This document shows, one piece after another, positions 33,309 through 42,272 of a stretch of 53,022 bases of DNA (positions are counted from its first letter, which is position 1; each line of letters starts with the position of its first letter). Source of the stretch: JAFGTX01 sp942492225. Its GTDB lineage: Bacteria; Bacillota; Clostridia; Peptostreptococcales; Acidaminobacteraceae. The stretch is from assembly GCA_942492225.1 (NCBI GenBank), contig CALODS010000046.1:1-53022 (forward strand), given 5' to 3'. The position numbers were made by a program, and so were the translations under genes. The notes under the pieces are model-generated. The model saw only the letters and a list, made by a program, of their open reading frames with translations. It was not told the DNA's origin and did not search any database.

Positions 33309-35306
33309 ATGGGCATACGACAAAAACTACTAGGAATGATTGCATTATTGATTACAGTACCATTAGTGATTATGGGCGCATCATCGTACTTGAAAGCATC
33401 AGACTTACTAAAAGAAAATTTCATCGAATCTAGTACATTGTTGAACAATCAAATTGCGTTAGAATTAGAAAAAGAATTTTCAGGATATCTGTATGGTATA
33501 CAGGCATTAGCAGGAAACTATAATGCAAAAACTTTATATGATAAGCCAGAAAATGAAACAAACTTTATGAATGCAGTTGAATTATATGTAGATAATTATC
33601 CAAATGCATATCAAGCATATATAGGATTAAAAGACAAAAAAATGCGAATTTATCCCAAAAACATGTTTGATAGTTCATATGATCCAAGAGTGAGACCTTG
33701 GTATCAATATGCTAAAACAAACGAAGAAGCTGGATGGACGCAAATGTATAAAGATGCTGTAACAGGTAACTGGTCGATTTCAGGAACAGCACCAGTATAT
33801 GATTTTAATAAGCAATTTATTGGTGCAGTAGCAACCAGTTTAGATTTATCAACGATATCTGAAGGGGTTGGTTCAAAGAAAATTGGCGAATCAGGTTTTG
33901 TCTTTTTAATTGACAAAGACGGTATGATTATTGCGCATCCAGATGCAGAAAATGTGGGGACATTTATTCCAGTAGCAGAAATACAGGAGGCAATCAAATC
34001 AGGTGAAACAAATGGACTTGTTGATTACATGGTTGAAACTGAAACGGGAGCATCAATAGAAAAATTTGCAGTTTACAATTATATTGAAGAAATGGAATGG
34101 TATATCTTTACTTCAATTAACTATAATGAAATAAGTGATTCAACAAGTGCATTACTAAAAAATGCTGGAATTATTGGTTTAATAACCTTGATATTTGCAG
34201 GTATAATCACCTTATCCTTTGCGAATTCAATAACAACACCAATCAAAAGATTAGTGACAAATATGGGACAAGTTGAATCTGGTGATATGACCGTTCAATC
34301 TAAGATAAAAAGAAAAGATGAACTCGGTTCTCTTGCAACAAGCTTTAACCACATGGTTGAAAATGTAAGAACATTGATCAAGAGTGCATCGGAAGTTACC
34401 CTTCAAGTAGGAGATGCTTCACAAAATCTTGCTGGTAGTGCACAAGAAGTAAGTGCTTCATCTGAAGAAGTGACGGAAACGATAGAAGAAATTGCCAAAG
34501 GTGCATCAGATCAAGCAATGGATTCACAAAATGCAGTGATGCTAGCAAGTCAGTTAGACTCAAAGTTTGTAGAACTTAACAATAGTTCAAACAGCATAGC
34601 GACAAGTGCAGCCTCTGTCCAAGAAAATAATAATCGTGGAACAGCAGTATTAAAAGATTTAAAAGAGAAATCTGATGAAAATAATGCTTCTACGCATAAA
34701 ATTATAGAGGCGATCAATGAACTAGAGTTAAATTCTAAGCAGATTGGTAGTATATTAGAAACGATTACTTCAATAGCGGCACAAACAAATCTATTGGCCC
34801 TTAATGCATCTATTGAAGCTGCCCGCGCAGGCGAGCATGGTAGAGGATTTGCAGTAGTTGCAGAAGAAATAAGAAAACTTGCAGAAGAATCAGGAAGCTC
34901 GGCAGAACAAATCGGTAAAATTGTTGGGATTATACAAAAACAAACAGGCAATACAGTGAGTATTATGGATGAATTCAAGTCAAATTCAGAAGTTCAGTAC
35001 CAAGCAGTTGATGAAATGGATAAGAGCTTTATAGAGATTTCGACATCAGTTGAAATCGTTGCAAGACAAATTGAAGAAATTGATGCCTATATTACAGATA
35101 TGATCAATGATAAAGATGCAATCGTTGATGCTATTAGCAATATTTCATCCGTTTCAGAAGAAACAGCGGCAGCGAGTGAAGAAGTAAGTGCAACAATGGA
35201 ACAACAAAACTCAGCGATTGATACAGTAGCAAGTTCAGCAGAACATTTAAATGAACTTTCTATTCAGCTGAACGATGAAATCAAAAATTTAAAATTTAAA
35301 ATTTAA
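33309..35306 (+). CDS. Methyl-accepting chemotaxis protein, dCache-HAMP-MA
   Basis: 665 residues, same layout as the chemoreceptor at 15106: membrane segment about 7-28, dCache sensor about 35-278 (PRVRPWYQYAKTNEEAGWTQ), membrane segment about 285-303, HAMP about 305-358, signalling domain with tip AAQTNLLALNASIEAARAGE. The two share most of the signalling domain but little of the sensor, suggesting paralogues with different ligands. GGAGGTGG before ATG. The citrate cluster starts just downstream, but a terminator stands between. Confidence 0.95.
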   Translation: MGIRQKLLGMIALLITVPLVIMGASSYLKASDLLKENFIESSTLLNNQIALELEKEFSGYLYGIQALAGNYNAKTLYDKPENETNFMNAVELYVDNYPNAYQAYIGLKDKKMRIYPKNMFDSSYDPRVRPWYQYAKTNEEAGWTQMYKDAVTGNWSISGTAPVYDFNKQFIGAVATSLDLSTISEGVGSKKIGESGFVFLIDKDGMIIAHPDAENVGTFIPVAEIQEAIKSGETNGLVDYMVETETGASIEKFAVYNYIEEMEWYIFTSINYNEISDSTSALLKNAGIIGLITLIFAGIITLSFANSITTPIKRLVTNMGQVESGDMTVQSKIKRKDELGSLATSFNHMVENVRTLIKSASEVTLQVGDASQNLAGSAQEVSASSEEVTETIEEIAKGASDQAMDSQNAVMLASQLDSKFVELNNSSNSIATSAASVQENNNRGTAVLKDLKEKSDENNASTHKIIEAINELELNSKQIGSILETITSIAAQTNLLALNASIEAARAGEHGRGFAVVAEEIRKLAEESGSSAEQIGKIVGIIQKQTGNTVSIMDEFKSNSEVQYQAVDEMDKSFIEISTSVEIVARQIEEIDAYITDMINDKDAIVDAISNISSVSEETAAASEEVSATMEQQNSAIDTVASSAEHLNELSIQLNDEIKNLKFKI

Positions 35307-35310
35307 GATA

Positions 35311-35342
35311 AAAAACCTTCTCCTAATTGAGAAGGTTTTTTA
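35311..35342 (+). terminator. Terminator after the dCache chemoreceptor
   Basis: AAAAACCTTCTC (35311-35322), loop CTAATT, GAGAAGGTTTTT (35329-35340), perfect 12-bp stem. Confidence 0.92.
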
Positions 35343-35448
35343 GATGTAATCGTTAGACATTAATTGTATAATTCTCATAAAATAAAAAACATATACAAAT
35401 AATTCTTTCAATAATATTATGATAAATTACCAATAAAATAAAAACACC

Positions 35449-35478
35449 TTGATTAAATTCACAAAATAACATTATACT
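35449..35478 (+). promoter_or_regulatory. Promoter of citG
   Basis: TTGATT (35449-35454), 18-base spacer, TATACT (35473-35478). TTCACA (35458-35463) and TGTGAA (35482-35487) form a 6-base inverted repeat around the -10, a possible regulator site. Confidence 0.55.
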
Positions 35479-35505
35479 TTCTGTGAAAGAGTTAAGGAGA
35501 ACTAT

Positions 35506-36360
35506 ATGCACAAAAAATATTATGAAACCGTGGCGATGTTTGCAACAAAATCAGTACTTTACGAAGTCAGTGTTTCACCAAAACCTGGACTTGTTGATCG
35601 ACATAGCAATGGCGCACACACCGATATGGATTTTTTTACGTTTATGGCCAGCTCTAGTGCTTTATCAAAAGGCTTTATGGATATAGCAAGCATTACGGAC
35701 AGCTATAATGGTGATACTGAGCAGTTGCTACAACTGATTAGACCTATAGGAATAGAAATGGAAGAAGCTATGTTTACTGCAACTGGTGCGGTAAATACAC
35801 ATAAAGGCATCATTTTTTCACTCGGCATTTTGGTGGCTGCTGCAGTACAAGTATCTAAGAGGAATAAACCGACACCTGAGGCGATAGCCTCCTATGTCAA
35901 GAAGATGACACAAGGATTGACCCAAGAGTTAGATGTAGAAACCAAAGTTGATAAAAAAACAAACGGCAAAATTATTTTTGAAACCTATGGATATACTGGT
36001 ATACGCGGAGAAGTAGAGGCTGGATTTCCAACAGTATTCAATTTTGGACTTGACGCATTACGAAAATCATATTATACTTTGGGCTGTAAAAACGATTTAC
36101 TAATCCACACACTTTTTCATATAATGATGGCATGTGAAGATTCCAATATAATCTCTAGGCATGAGCCTGAAACTCTAGTTGAGGTGCAGACAATGGCAAA
36201 GCAGTTTATTGAATCAGGTGGAATGTATCAACAAAACGGTAAAACGCAAGTTGAAGAGATGGATAGATTGTTCACCAAGCGGCATATTAGCCCAGGTGGA
36301 TCTGCTGATCTACTTGCAGTAACCATTTTCTTTGGATTGATTGAAAATATTATATCGTAA
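35506..36360 (+). CDS. citG: Triphosphoribosyl-dephospho-CoA synthase CitG
   Basis: 284 residues. Clear CitG features: EVSVSPKPGLVDRHSNGAHTDMDF near residues 20-43, MEEAMFTATGAVNTHKGIIFSLG near 85, and FTKRHISPGGSADLLAVTIF near the end. Makes 2'-(5''-triphosphoribosyl)-3'-dephospho-CoA, the precursor of the prosthetic group of citrate lyase, from ATP and dephospho-CoA. Alternative ATG codons upstream are not in frame with a good site; AAGGAG lies 10 bases before ATG 35506. Separated from citC by a terminator hairpin, so transcribed partly on its own. Confidence 0.93.
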   Translation: MHKKYYETVAMFATKSVLYEVSVSPKPGLVDRHSNGAHTDMDFFTFMASSSALSKGFMDIASITDSYNGDTEQLLQLIRPIGIEMEEAMFTATGAVNTHKGIIFSLGILVAAAVQVSKRNKPTPEAIASYVKKMTQGLTQELDVETKVDKKTNGKIIFETYGYTGIRGEVEAGFPTVFNFGLDALRKSYYTLGCKNDLLIHTLFHIMMACEDSNIISRHEPETLVEVQTMAKQFIESGGMYQQNGKTQVEEMDRLFTKRHISPGGSADLLAVTIFFGLIENIIS

Positions 36361-36402
36361 CACTGATTGTTTATAGAGAATGAAACTATTCAAGCTTTAT
36401 AC

Positions 36403-36438
36403 AAGGTCAGCACTATTATAGTGCTGACCTTTTTTTAT
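36403..36438 (+). terminator. Terminator or attenuator between citG and citC
   Basis: AAGGTCAGCACTAT and its complement (36403-36431) followed by seven T. A strong hairpin in the middle of the citrate cluster. No convincing promoter follows in the 40 bases before citC, so read-through may set downstream expression. Confidence 0.85.
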
Positions 36439-36472
36439 TTATTTACAAGCAAATACTGGAGTGTAGCAGGTT

Positions 36473-37507
36473 ATGGAAAGAATATTTCTACAAGATGAAC
36501 AGCAAATAAAAGCAGTAAAAGTCTTTTTAGCATCGCAATCATTGACGTTGGATAAGTTCATTGACGAATTATATGTTCTCAAGTTAAATGGTGTGATCGT
36601 AGGAACGGCTGCTATTTACAGCAATGTCCTCAAGTGCATCGCAATTGCAGAAAGATTGAAAGGTACAGATACAATCAATAAAATTATGAGTTTTCTAACG
36701 CAGCGATCATACGAACGCGGTCAAACACATTTATTTATATATACAAAACCAACCACTTATGAATCCTTTGAATATTTTGGATTCAAAAAAATTGCTGCTT
36801 CTGAAAACGTTATCTTAATGGAAAATAGTGTTCAAGGATTGGATTACTATCTTGATGGATTATTAGAAAAAAATAATAAAGAAGCAGGAACAATTGGTTC
36901 AGTGGTGGTTAATTGCAACCCCTTTACTTTAGGGCATCAGTATCTTATTGAAACAGCTGCTAAGGCGTGTGATTGTGTTCATGTATTTGTCGTTTCTGAA
37001 GATAGATCAACCTTTCCAGAAGCGGTTCGACTAGAACTTGTCAAAAAAGGTACAGCTCATTTGGAGAATGTTATCGTGCAGGAAGGATCAGATTATATCA
37101 TATCCAGTGCAACATTCCCTTCATATTTTCTAGAAAGCAAGGAACAAGCGGTCGATGAACATGTTGCTTTGGACTTATCTATTTTTGGTGAGAAAATCGC
37201 TAAAAAACTAGGTATTACAAAAAGATTTATTGGCCAAGAGCCTTTTAATGCCACAACAGCACAATATAATAGCGCAATGAAAAATATGTTGCCAACTTAT
37301 GGTATAGAGGTCATTGAATTAGAACGTAAAACACATGGTGACAAAGCGATTAGTGCTTCAACAGTGCGCAAGTTTATCAGCTTAAATTATATAGAACAAC
37401 TGAAAAATCTAGTACCAGAGACAACATATCAATATCTTATATCCGAATCAGCACAGCCTGTGATTAAACGGATACAAGAGACATATAAAGACAATAATCT
37501 AGTGTAG
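36473..37507 (+). CDS. citC: [Citrate (pro-3S)-lyase] ligase CitC
   Basis: 344 residues. N-terminal GNAT-like part (about 1-120), then a nucleotidyltransferase domain with VVNCNPFTLGHQYLIE (HIGH-type motif, about 145-160), VFVVSEDRSTFP, and the distal GDKAISASTVRKFI. It acetylates the thiol of the citrate lyase carrier prosthetic group with ATP and acetate, switching the enzyme on. First gene of citC-D-E-F-X-tctC-B-A, 8 bases before citD. Confidence 0.94.
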   Translation: MERIFLQDEQQIKAVKVFLASQSLTLDKFIDELYVLKLNGVIVGTAAIYSNVLKCIAIAERLKGTDTINKIMSFLTQRSYERGQTHLFIYTKPTTYESFEYFGFKKIAASENVILMENSVQGLDYYLDGLLEKNNKEAGTIGSVVVNCNPFTLGHQYLIETAAKACDCVHVFVVSEDRSTFPEAVRLELVKKGTAHLENVIVQEGSDYIISSATFPSYFLESKEQAVDEHVALDLSIFGEKIAKKLGITKRFIGQEPFNATTAQYNSAMKNMLPTYGIEVIELERKTHGDKAISASTVRKFISLNYIEQLKNLVPETTYQYLISESAQPVIKRIQETYKDNNLV

Positions 37508-37515
37508 GAGGAAAA

Positions 37516-37806
37516 ATGAGTATAAAACGAACAGCAGTCGCTGGCACTTTAGAATCTAGCGATATACAAATCAGTATTGCTAAGAGCAACTCAAATGATA
37601 ATGAAATTATCTTAGAAAGTCCTGTTAAACACTTGTTTGGTGACGAAATAGAAAAAGTTATCCGTTCTCTATTAGCAAAACACCAACTGACGGGTGTTTG
37701 TGTCAAAGCCGTTGATAAAGGGGCATTGAACTGTACGATTGTAGCAAGAATGCAGGCAGCAATATACAGAGCAACAGAAAATGATATTAATTGGGAGCTT
37801 GAATAA
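37516..37806 (+). CDS. citD: Citrate lyase acyl carrier protein CitD (gamma subunit)
   Basis: 96 residues, normal length. TAVAGTLESSDIQISI contains Ser14, the residue that carries the phosphoribosyl-dephospho-CoA group in the family. GGAGG before ATG. One-base overlap (TAATG) with citE. Confidence 0.95.
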   Translation: MSIKRTAVAGTLESSDIQISIAKSNSNDNEIILESPVKHLFGDEIEKVIRSLLAKHQLTGVCVKAVDKGALNCTIVARMQAAIYRATENDINWELE

Positions 37807-38687
37807 TGGAAAAATTACGCAGAACGATGATGTACGTTCCCGGTAATAATCCGGCAATGTTAGCAGACGCAACAGTATATGGTGCAGACTCAATCATGTT
37901 TGACCTAGAAGACTCAGTTGCCCTCTCAGAAAAAGATACAGCGAGATGGCTGGTTTATGAAATGGTCAAAACAGGAGATTATAGTGACACAGAAATTGTC
38001 GTAAGAATAAATGGTTTAGACTCACCCTTTGGTCAAAAAGATATCGAAGCAATGGTGAGAGCAGGCGTTGACGTTATTCGATTACCCAAGACGGATTCTA
38101 GAGAGGATGTTCTTGCGGTAGAAAACATCATCGCATCAGTTGAAGAAAAAATTGGACGTCCAGTTGGTAGTACACTCATGATGGCTGCAATAGAAAGTCC
38201 TCTTGGGATTATAAATGCTTATGAAATTGCAACCGCTTCAAAGCGCTTAATCGGTATTGCTATTGGTGCAGAAGATTTTGTAACAAGTATGAAAACGAAA
38301 AGATCACCACAAGGTGTCGAACTTATTTCAGCGAGAGGACAACTTGTTATCGCCGCTAGAGCAGCTGGAATTGCAGCACTTGATACAGTTTACTCAGATG
38401 TTGAGAACGAAGAAGGCTTTTTAGCAGAAGTAAATTTAATTAAGCAACTGGGTTTTGATGGCAAATCAGTTATTAATCCAAGACAAATTAGTCTTGTTCA
38501 CGAGGCATTCAAACCGACAGACACAGAAATTTATGAAGCAAAACAGATTATGATGGCAATAGATGAAGCCACTGAAAAAGGCTCTGGTGTTATTTCTCTT
38601 AATGGAAAAATGATTGATAAACCAATAGTAGAACGCGCTCAAAGAGTTTTAGAATTGGCAGGTATTAATGGAGGTCAACATGTATAA
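37806..38687 (+). CDS. citE: Citrate lyase beta subunit CitE (citryl-ACP lyase)
   Basis: 293 residues, HpcH/HpaI-like TIM barrel. RRTMMYVPGNNPAML at the start, MFDLEDSVALSEKDTAR, IVVRINGLDSPFG, IRLPKTDS, AAIESPLGIINAYEIA, IGAEDFVT and DGKSVINPRQI are all family marks, with the acidic residues for Mg2+ in place. Cleaves citryl-ACP to oxaloacetate and acetyl-ACP. Overlaps citF by 8 bases. Confidence 0.95.
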   Translation: MEKLRRTMMYVPGNNPAMLADATVYGADSIMFDLEDSVALSEKDTARWLVYEMVKTGDYSDTEIVVRINGLDSPFGQKDIEAMVRAGVDVIRLPKTDSREDVLAVENIIASVEEKIGRPVGSTLMMAAIESPLGIINAYEIATASKRLIGIAIGAEDFVTSMKTKRSPQGVELISARGQLVIAARAAGIAALDTVYSDVENEEGFLAEVNLIKQLGFDGKSVINPRQISLVHEAFKPTDTEIYEAKQIMMAIDEATEKGSGVISLNGKMIDKPIVERAQRVLELAGINGGQHV

Positions 38688-40170
38688 AAAAACATTTGAA
38701 AGTGAATTCTCTGTTAAACCAATTGGTCAAAAATCATCACCACAGTTAAAAGCTGTATCACCTAAAGATCAAAAGGTAACAAAAAGCATAAAAGAAGCTA
38801 TTCAGCAATCAGGATTGCAAAGTGGAATGACCATATCATTTCACCATCACTTCAGAAGTGGTGATTATATATTAAATGATGTTATGACAGTTATCGCAGA
38901 TATGGGGTTCAAAAACCTTAAGTTGGCATCAAGTTCTTTAGCGGCCATTCACACCCCCCTCATAAAACACATAGAATCAGGTGTTATTGGTGAAATTCAT
39001 ACCAGTGGTCTAAGAGGCGACTTAGCAACAGCGATTTCTGGTGGATTAATGGAAACACCCGTTGTCATTAGATCACATGGTGGCCGTGCAAGAGCGATAG
39101 AATCAGGCGATATTAAAATAGATGTTGCTTTCTTAGGGGTGCCAAGTGCAGATGAATATGGTAATGCCAGCGGACAACGTGGGAAAGGTATCTGTGGCGC
39201 ACTAGGCTATGCAATTGTAGATGCAGAACATGCGGAACATGTGATTCTTATAACAGATAACCTAGTGGCTTATCCAAACACACCTGCAAGTATTAATCAG
39301 AAACACGTCGATCAAGTTGTGATTGTCGATCGCATAGGTGATTCAGCAAAAATAGCTTCTGGCGCGACGCGATTCACAAAGAATCCCAAAGAATTATTGA
39401 TCGCAAAAAATGCCAGCGAAATCATCATTAATTCACCATACTTTAAAGATGGTTTTTCATTTCAAACAGGATCAGGTGGTTCGTCACTTGCAGTAACGAG
39501 ATTCTTAAAAGAAGCAATGATTAAACAAGAGATTAAAGCGAGTTTTGCTCTAGGTGGTATTACAAAACCAATGGTAGAACTTCATGAAGAAGGTTTTATA
39601 GAACATTTATTTGATGTACAAAGTTTTGATTTAGATGCTGCTATTTCTCTTAGGGAAAACCCAAATCACCATGAGATAGATGCCTCGCTTTATGCAAACC
39701 CTCATAACAAAGGGTGCATGACGAATAGACTAAATGTCGTTATTTTAAGCGCATTAGAAATAGATACAAACTTTAACGTCAATGTTATTACTGGATCAGA
39801 TGGAAAGTTTATGGGTGCATCAGGTGGTCATTGTGACACGGCGGCCTGTGCTGATTTAACAGTTATTGTAGTCCCCCTTATTAGAGGGAGAATCCCTTCA
39901 GTGGTCAAAGCCGTAGATACAATTATTACACCGGGAACAAGTGTAGATGTCCTAGTAACAGAGAGAGGGATAGCAATTAATCCACTGAGAACAGATCTTG
40001 TGGAGATTTTCAAACACTCTCCGCTTAACATTGTATCAATTGAAACCCTCGAGTCGATGGCAGACAAAATTGTTGGACCCAAAAAAGCGATAGAACATAC
40101 AGAGAAAATTGTAGGAATTGTTGAGTATAGAGATGGCACCATTATAGATGTCATTAGGGAAGTGAAATAA
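38680..40170 (+). CDS. citF: Citrate lyase alpha subunit CitF (citrate-ACP transferase)
   Basis: 496 residues from ATG 38680, 4 bases after GGAGGT inside the citE end (the ATG at 38668 overlaps that site). Family blocks: ISFHHHFRSGDYILNDVM, IHTSGLRGDLATAISGG, FLGVPSADEYGNASGQRGKG, GSDGKFMGASGGHCDTA and VTERGIAINPLR. Exchanges acetyl for citryl on the carrier protein. Full length. Confidence 0.95.
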   Translation: MYKKTFESEFSVKPIGQKSSPQLKAVSPKDQKVTKSIKEAIQQSGLQSGMTISFHHHFRSGDYILNDVMTVIADMGFKNLKLASSSLAAIHTPLIKHIESGVIGEIHTSGLRGDLATAISGGLMETPVVIRSHGGRARAIESGDIKIDVAFLGVPSADEYGNASGQRGKGICGALGYAIVDAEHAEHVILITDNLVAYPNTPASINQKHVDQVVIVDRIGDSAKIASGATRFTKNPKELLIAKNASEIIINSPYFKDGFSFQTGSGGSSLAVTRFLKEAMIKQEIKASFALGGITKPMVELHEEGFIEHLFDVQSFDLDAAISLRENPNHHEIDASLYANPHNKGCMTNRLNVVILSALEIDTNFNVNVITGSDGKFMGASGGHCDTAACADLTVIVVPLIRGRIPSVVKAVDTIITPGTSVDVLVTERGIAINPLRTDLVEIFKHSPLNIVSIETLESMADKIVGPKKAIEHTEKIVGIVEYRDGTIIDVIREVK

Positions 40171-40701
40171 ATGCAACAATGCAGTATTGTGGAAATATTG
40201 GAAGCGAGAGAGCGACGTCAGAAAAAACGTCTGCAAGCAGTTCAGTTGTACAATGGCACAGCAGTCAGCATACAACTCAATATTCCCGGTGAGACAAAAG
40301 ATTCAATTGCTTATCGAAACGCTTTAAAGGTTGCAGTTCAAGCAGTTATACAATCAGTTAAAGGGTCTTGTATACCAGTATTAAAAGAATGTGTTCAGTT
40401 TTACAAAACTGGACCAGAAGCCCTCTTCATCTTTGATGCCAATGCAATTCAACTTAAACAACTGATGGTTCAAATTGAAGAAAATCATCCTTTAGGCCGT
40501 TTATTCGATATAGATGTCTATGACAAGAGTGATCACCCATTATCAAGGATAGCATTGATGCAACCAGCAAGAAAATGTTATGTCTGCAATGATGAAGCCA
40601 AGATATGTGGCAGATCACAACGTCATGCCTTACCCGTTATCATTGAGACAATTAATCAATTGATAACAAAATATGAAACTAAAATTCAAGGGGGATTATA
40701 A
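40171..40701 (+). CDS. citX: Apo-citrate lyase phosphoribosyl-dephospho-CoA transferase CitX
   Basis: 176 residues, starting on the base after the citF stop. SIVEILEARERRQKKR is the typical opening, SIQLNIPGETKDS and the Cys-rich RKCYVCNDEAKICGRSQRH near the C-terminus are family marks. Attaches the CitG product to Ser14 of CitD. One-base overlap (TAATG) with the transporter binding protein, tying lyase maturation to uptake in one transcript. Confidence 0.93.
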   Translation: MQQCSIVEILEARERRQKKRLQAVQLYNGTAVSIQLNIPGETKDSIAYRNALKVAVQAVIQSVKGSCIPVLKECVQFYKTGPEALFIFDANAIQLKQLMVQIEENHPLGRLFDIDVYDKSDHPLSRIALMQPARKCYVCNDEAKICGRSQRHALPVIIETINQLITKYETKIQGGL

Positions 40702-41714
40702 TGAAAAAGAATTTAATGTTAGTACTTGCTTTAGTACTAGTAGTGGGAATGGTATTTACAGGATGTTCTGGTAAAGAAGCAACAGCATCAGGCACGAGCG
40801 AAGACACTTATCCAAACGGCAATTTAGATTTTATTGTACCAGGTGGCGCAGGCGGTGGTTGGGACTTAACAATGAGAACAACTGCAAAAATACTTACGGA
40901 TACAGGATTAGTAGAAAATCCTATGCCAATTACAAACAAGCCTGGCGCAGGTGGTGGTGTTGCATTATCATACCTTCAAACGATAGACGGAGATGATAAA
41001 ACAGTTGTTGTTTATTCGCCACCATTGTTATTAATCAACTTAAATGGTTCATCTGAATTTGGTTACAAAGATACAACACCACTTGCGAGATTAATTGCAG
41101 ATTATGGTGCATTTGTAGTAACAAAAGATTCAGAATACAAATCAATCAATCAAATCATGGACGCACTTAAAGCGGATCCTAAAAGTGTAAAAATTGGTGG
41201 TAACTCATCAGCAGGTTCTATGGACCACATTCAATTTTTAATGATGGCAAAAGCTGCTGGGGTTCAAAACTTAGATAAAATTGACTACATCAGTTTCCAA
41301 GATGGTGGTGCAACAGCACAAATTCTTGGTGGTCATGTAGACTTATTATCAACAGGACTTGGTGACGTTGAAGCATTAGTAGCAAGTGGAGATTTAAAAG
41401 TACTAGCACATACAGCAGATCATAGAGTTGGAGAAGGCGTATTGGCTGAAATTCCAACATGTATCGAAGAAGGTATTGATGGTACATTTGTTAACTGGAG
41501 AGGAATTTTTGGTCCTCCAAACATGCCAGAATATGCAGTTAAGTACTGGTCTGACAAATTAGGCGAAATGGTAGAAACACCAGAATGGGACGCAGCATGT
41601 ACAAAGAATGGTTGGGATAAATTATACCTTAACAGTGCTGACTTTGGTACATTCCTAGAAGAAGTAAATGGTGAATATGAAGGTATCCTCAAAGATATAG
41701 GTATGATTAAATAA
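40701..41714 (+). CDS. Tripartite tricarboxylate transporter binding lipoprotein, TctC-like
   Basis: 337 residues. Signal peptide with lipobox FTGC (Cys22). TctC/Bug family marks: LDFIVPGGAGGGWDLTMRT, PITNKPGAGGGVALSYLQ, VKIGGNSSAGSMDHIQFLMM, FQDGGATAQILGGHVDLLSTG and EIPTCIEEGIDGTFVNWRGIFGPP. Captures a tricarboxylate, here probably citrate given the coupled lyase genes. Followed by an intercistronic hairpin. Confidence 0.92.
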   Translation: MKKNLMLVLALVLVVGMVFTGCSGKEATASGTSEDTYPNGNLDFIVPGGAGGGWDLTMRTTAKILTDTGLVENPMPITNKPGAGGGVALSYLQTIDGDDKTVVVYSPPLLLINLNGSSEFGYKDTTPLARLIADYGAFVVTKDSEYKSINQIMDALKADPKSVKIGGNSSAGSMDHIQFLMMAKAAGVQNLDKIDYISFQDGGATAQILGGHVDLLSTGLGDVEALVASGDLKVLAHTADHRVGEGVLAEIPTCIEEGIDGTFVNWRGIFGPPNMPEYAVKYWSDKLGEMVETPEWDAACTKNGWDKLYLNSADFGTFLEEVNGEYEGILKDIGMIK

Positions 41715-41724
41715 CAAAATTTGA

Positions 41725-41755
41725 GAAGTCTAGGAGCAACTGCTCCTAGAACTTC
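41725..41755 (+). terminator. Intercistronic hairpin between TctC-like and TctB-like genes
   Basis: GAAGT-CTAGGAGCA (41725-41738) pairs with TGCTCCTAG-A-ACTTC (41741-41755), 14 bp with one bulged A, with no following T run. Likely an mRNA-stabilising or partial-stop hairpin that raises binding-protein level. Confidence 0.7.
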
Positions 41756-41774
41756 TTATATGAATGGAGACAAC

Positions 41775-42254
41775 ATGACGAATAAAAAAATTAATTATGA
41801 TGCATTAACAGCTTTTATAGTTATTGTTTTAGGTGTGGCTTATTTATTAAAAAGTTTAGCGTTGCCAAAAGCTAGCATTGGAAATGCAATGGATCCATTA
41901 TATTTCCCTATTAGTTTGGGTATTATGCTGACGCTTATTGGACTATTACTTTTTGCGAAAAGTGACAAATCACAAATTGCCCGAGTGATTGAAGCAATGA
42001 AAAATCAATCGCCAAAAGATAAAGAAGTGACGAGAATGGTTACCATTACATGTGCAGTAGCAATTATTTATGGACTTATTTTTGAACATGTAGGCTTTGT
42101 ATTGGCAACATTCTTTTTCATGATGAGTATATTATTTTTAACAAATGGCAAAAAGATTTTGGTAAACACTTTGGTTGCAGGCATATTCAGCATAAGCATA
42201 TTCGCTTTGTTCAACTATGCACTGGGTATTCCGTTACCGGGATTGCCATTTTAA
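41775..42254 (+). CDS. Tripartite tricarboxylate transporter small membrane subunit, TctB-like
   Basis: 159 residues from ATG 41775 (ATGGAGA upstream; the longer frame from TTG 41721 runs through the hairpin and is rejected). Four membrane segments (about 12-29, 42-61, 91-108, 115-150). Ends with the GIPLPGLPF motif common in TctB. Small integral subunit of the sodium- or proton-driven uptake system. Confidence 0.88.
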   Translation: MTNKKINYDALTAFIVIVLGVAYLLKSLALPKASIGNAMDPLYFPISLGIMLTLIGLLLFAKSDKSQIARVIEAMKNQSPKDKEVTRMVTITCAVAIIYGLIFEHVGFVLATFFFMMSILFLTNGKKILVNTLVAGIFSISIFALFNYALGIPLPGLPF

Positions 42255-42272
42255 ATAACGTGGAGGTTATTA

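Noticed and set aside
34550..34978. 142-residue minus-strand frame opposite the chemoreceptor signalling domain
   Set aside because: Its length follows from the repetitive Ala/Glu/Ser codons of the plus-strand gene; there is no ribosome binding site and no recognisable domain.
41721..41774. Upstream extension of the TctB-like frame from TTG 41721
   Set aside because: The extension translates the intercistronic hairpin, lacks a ribosome binding site, and ATG 41775 has one.
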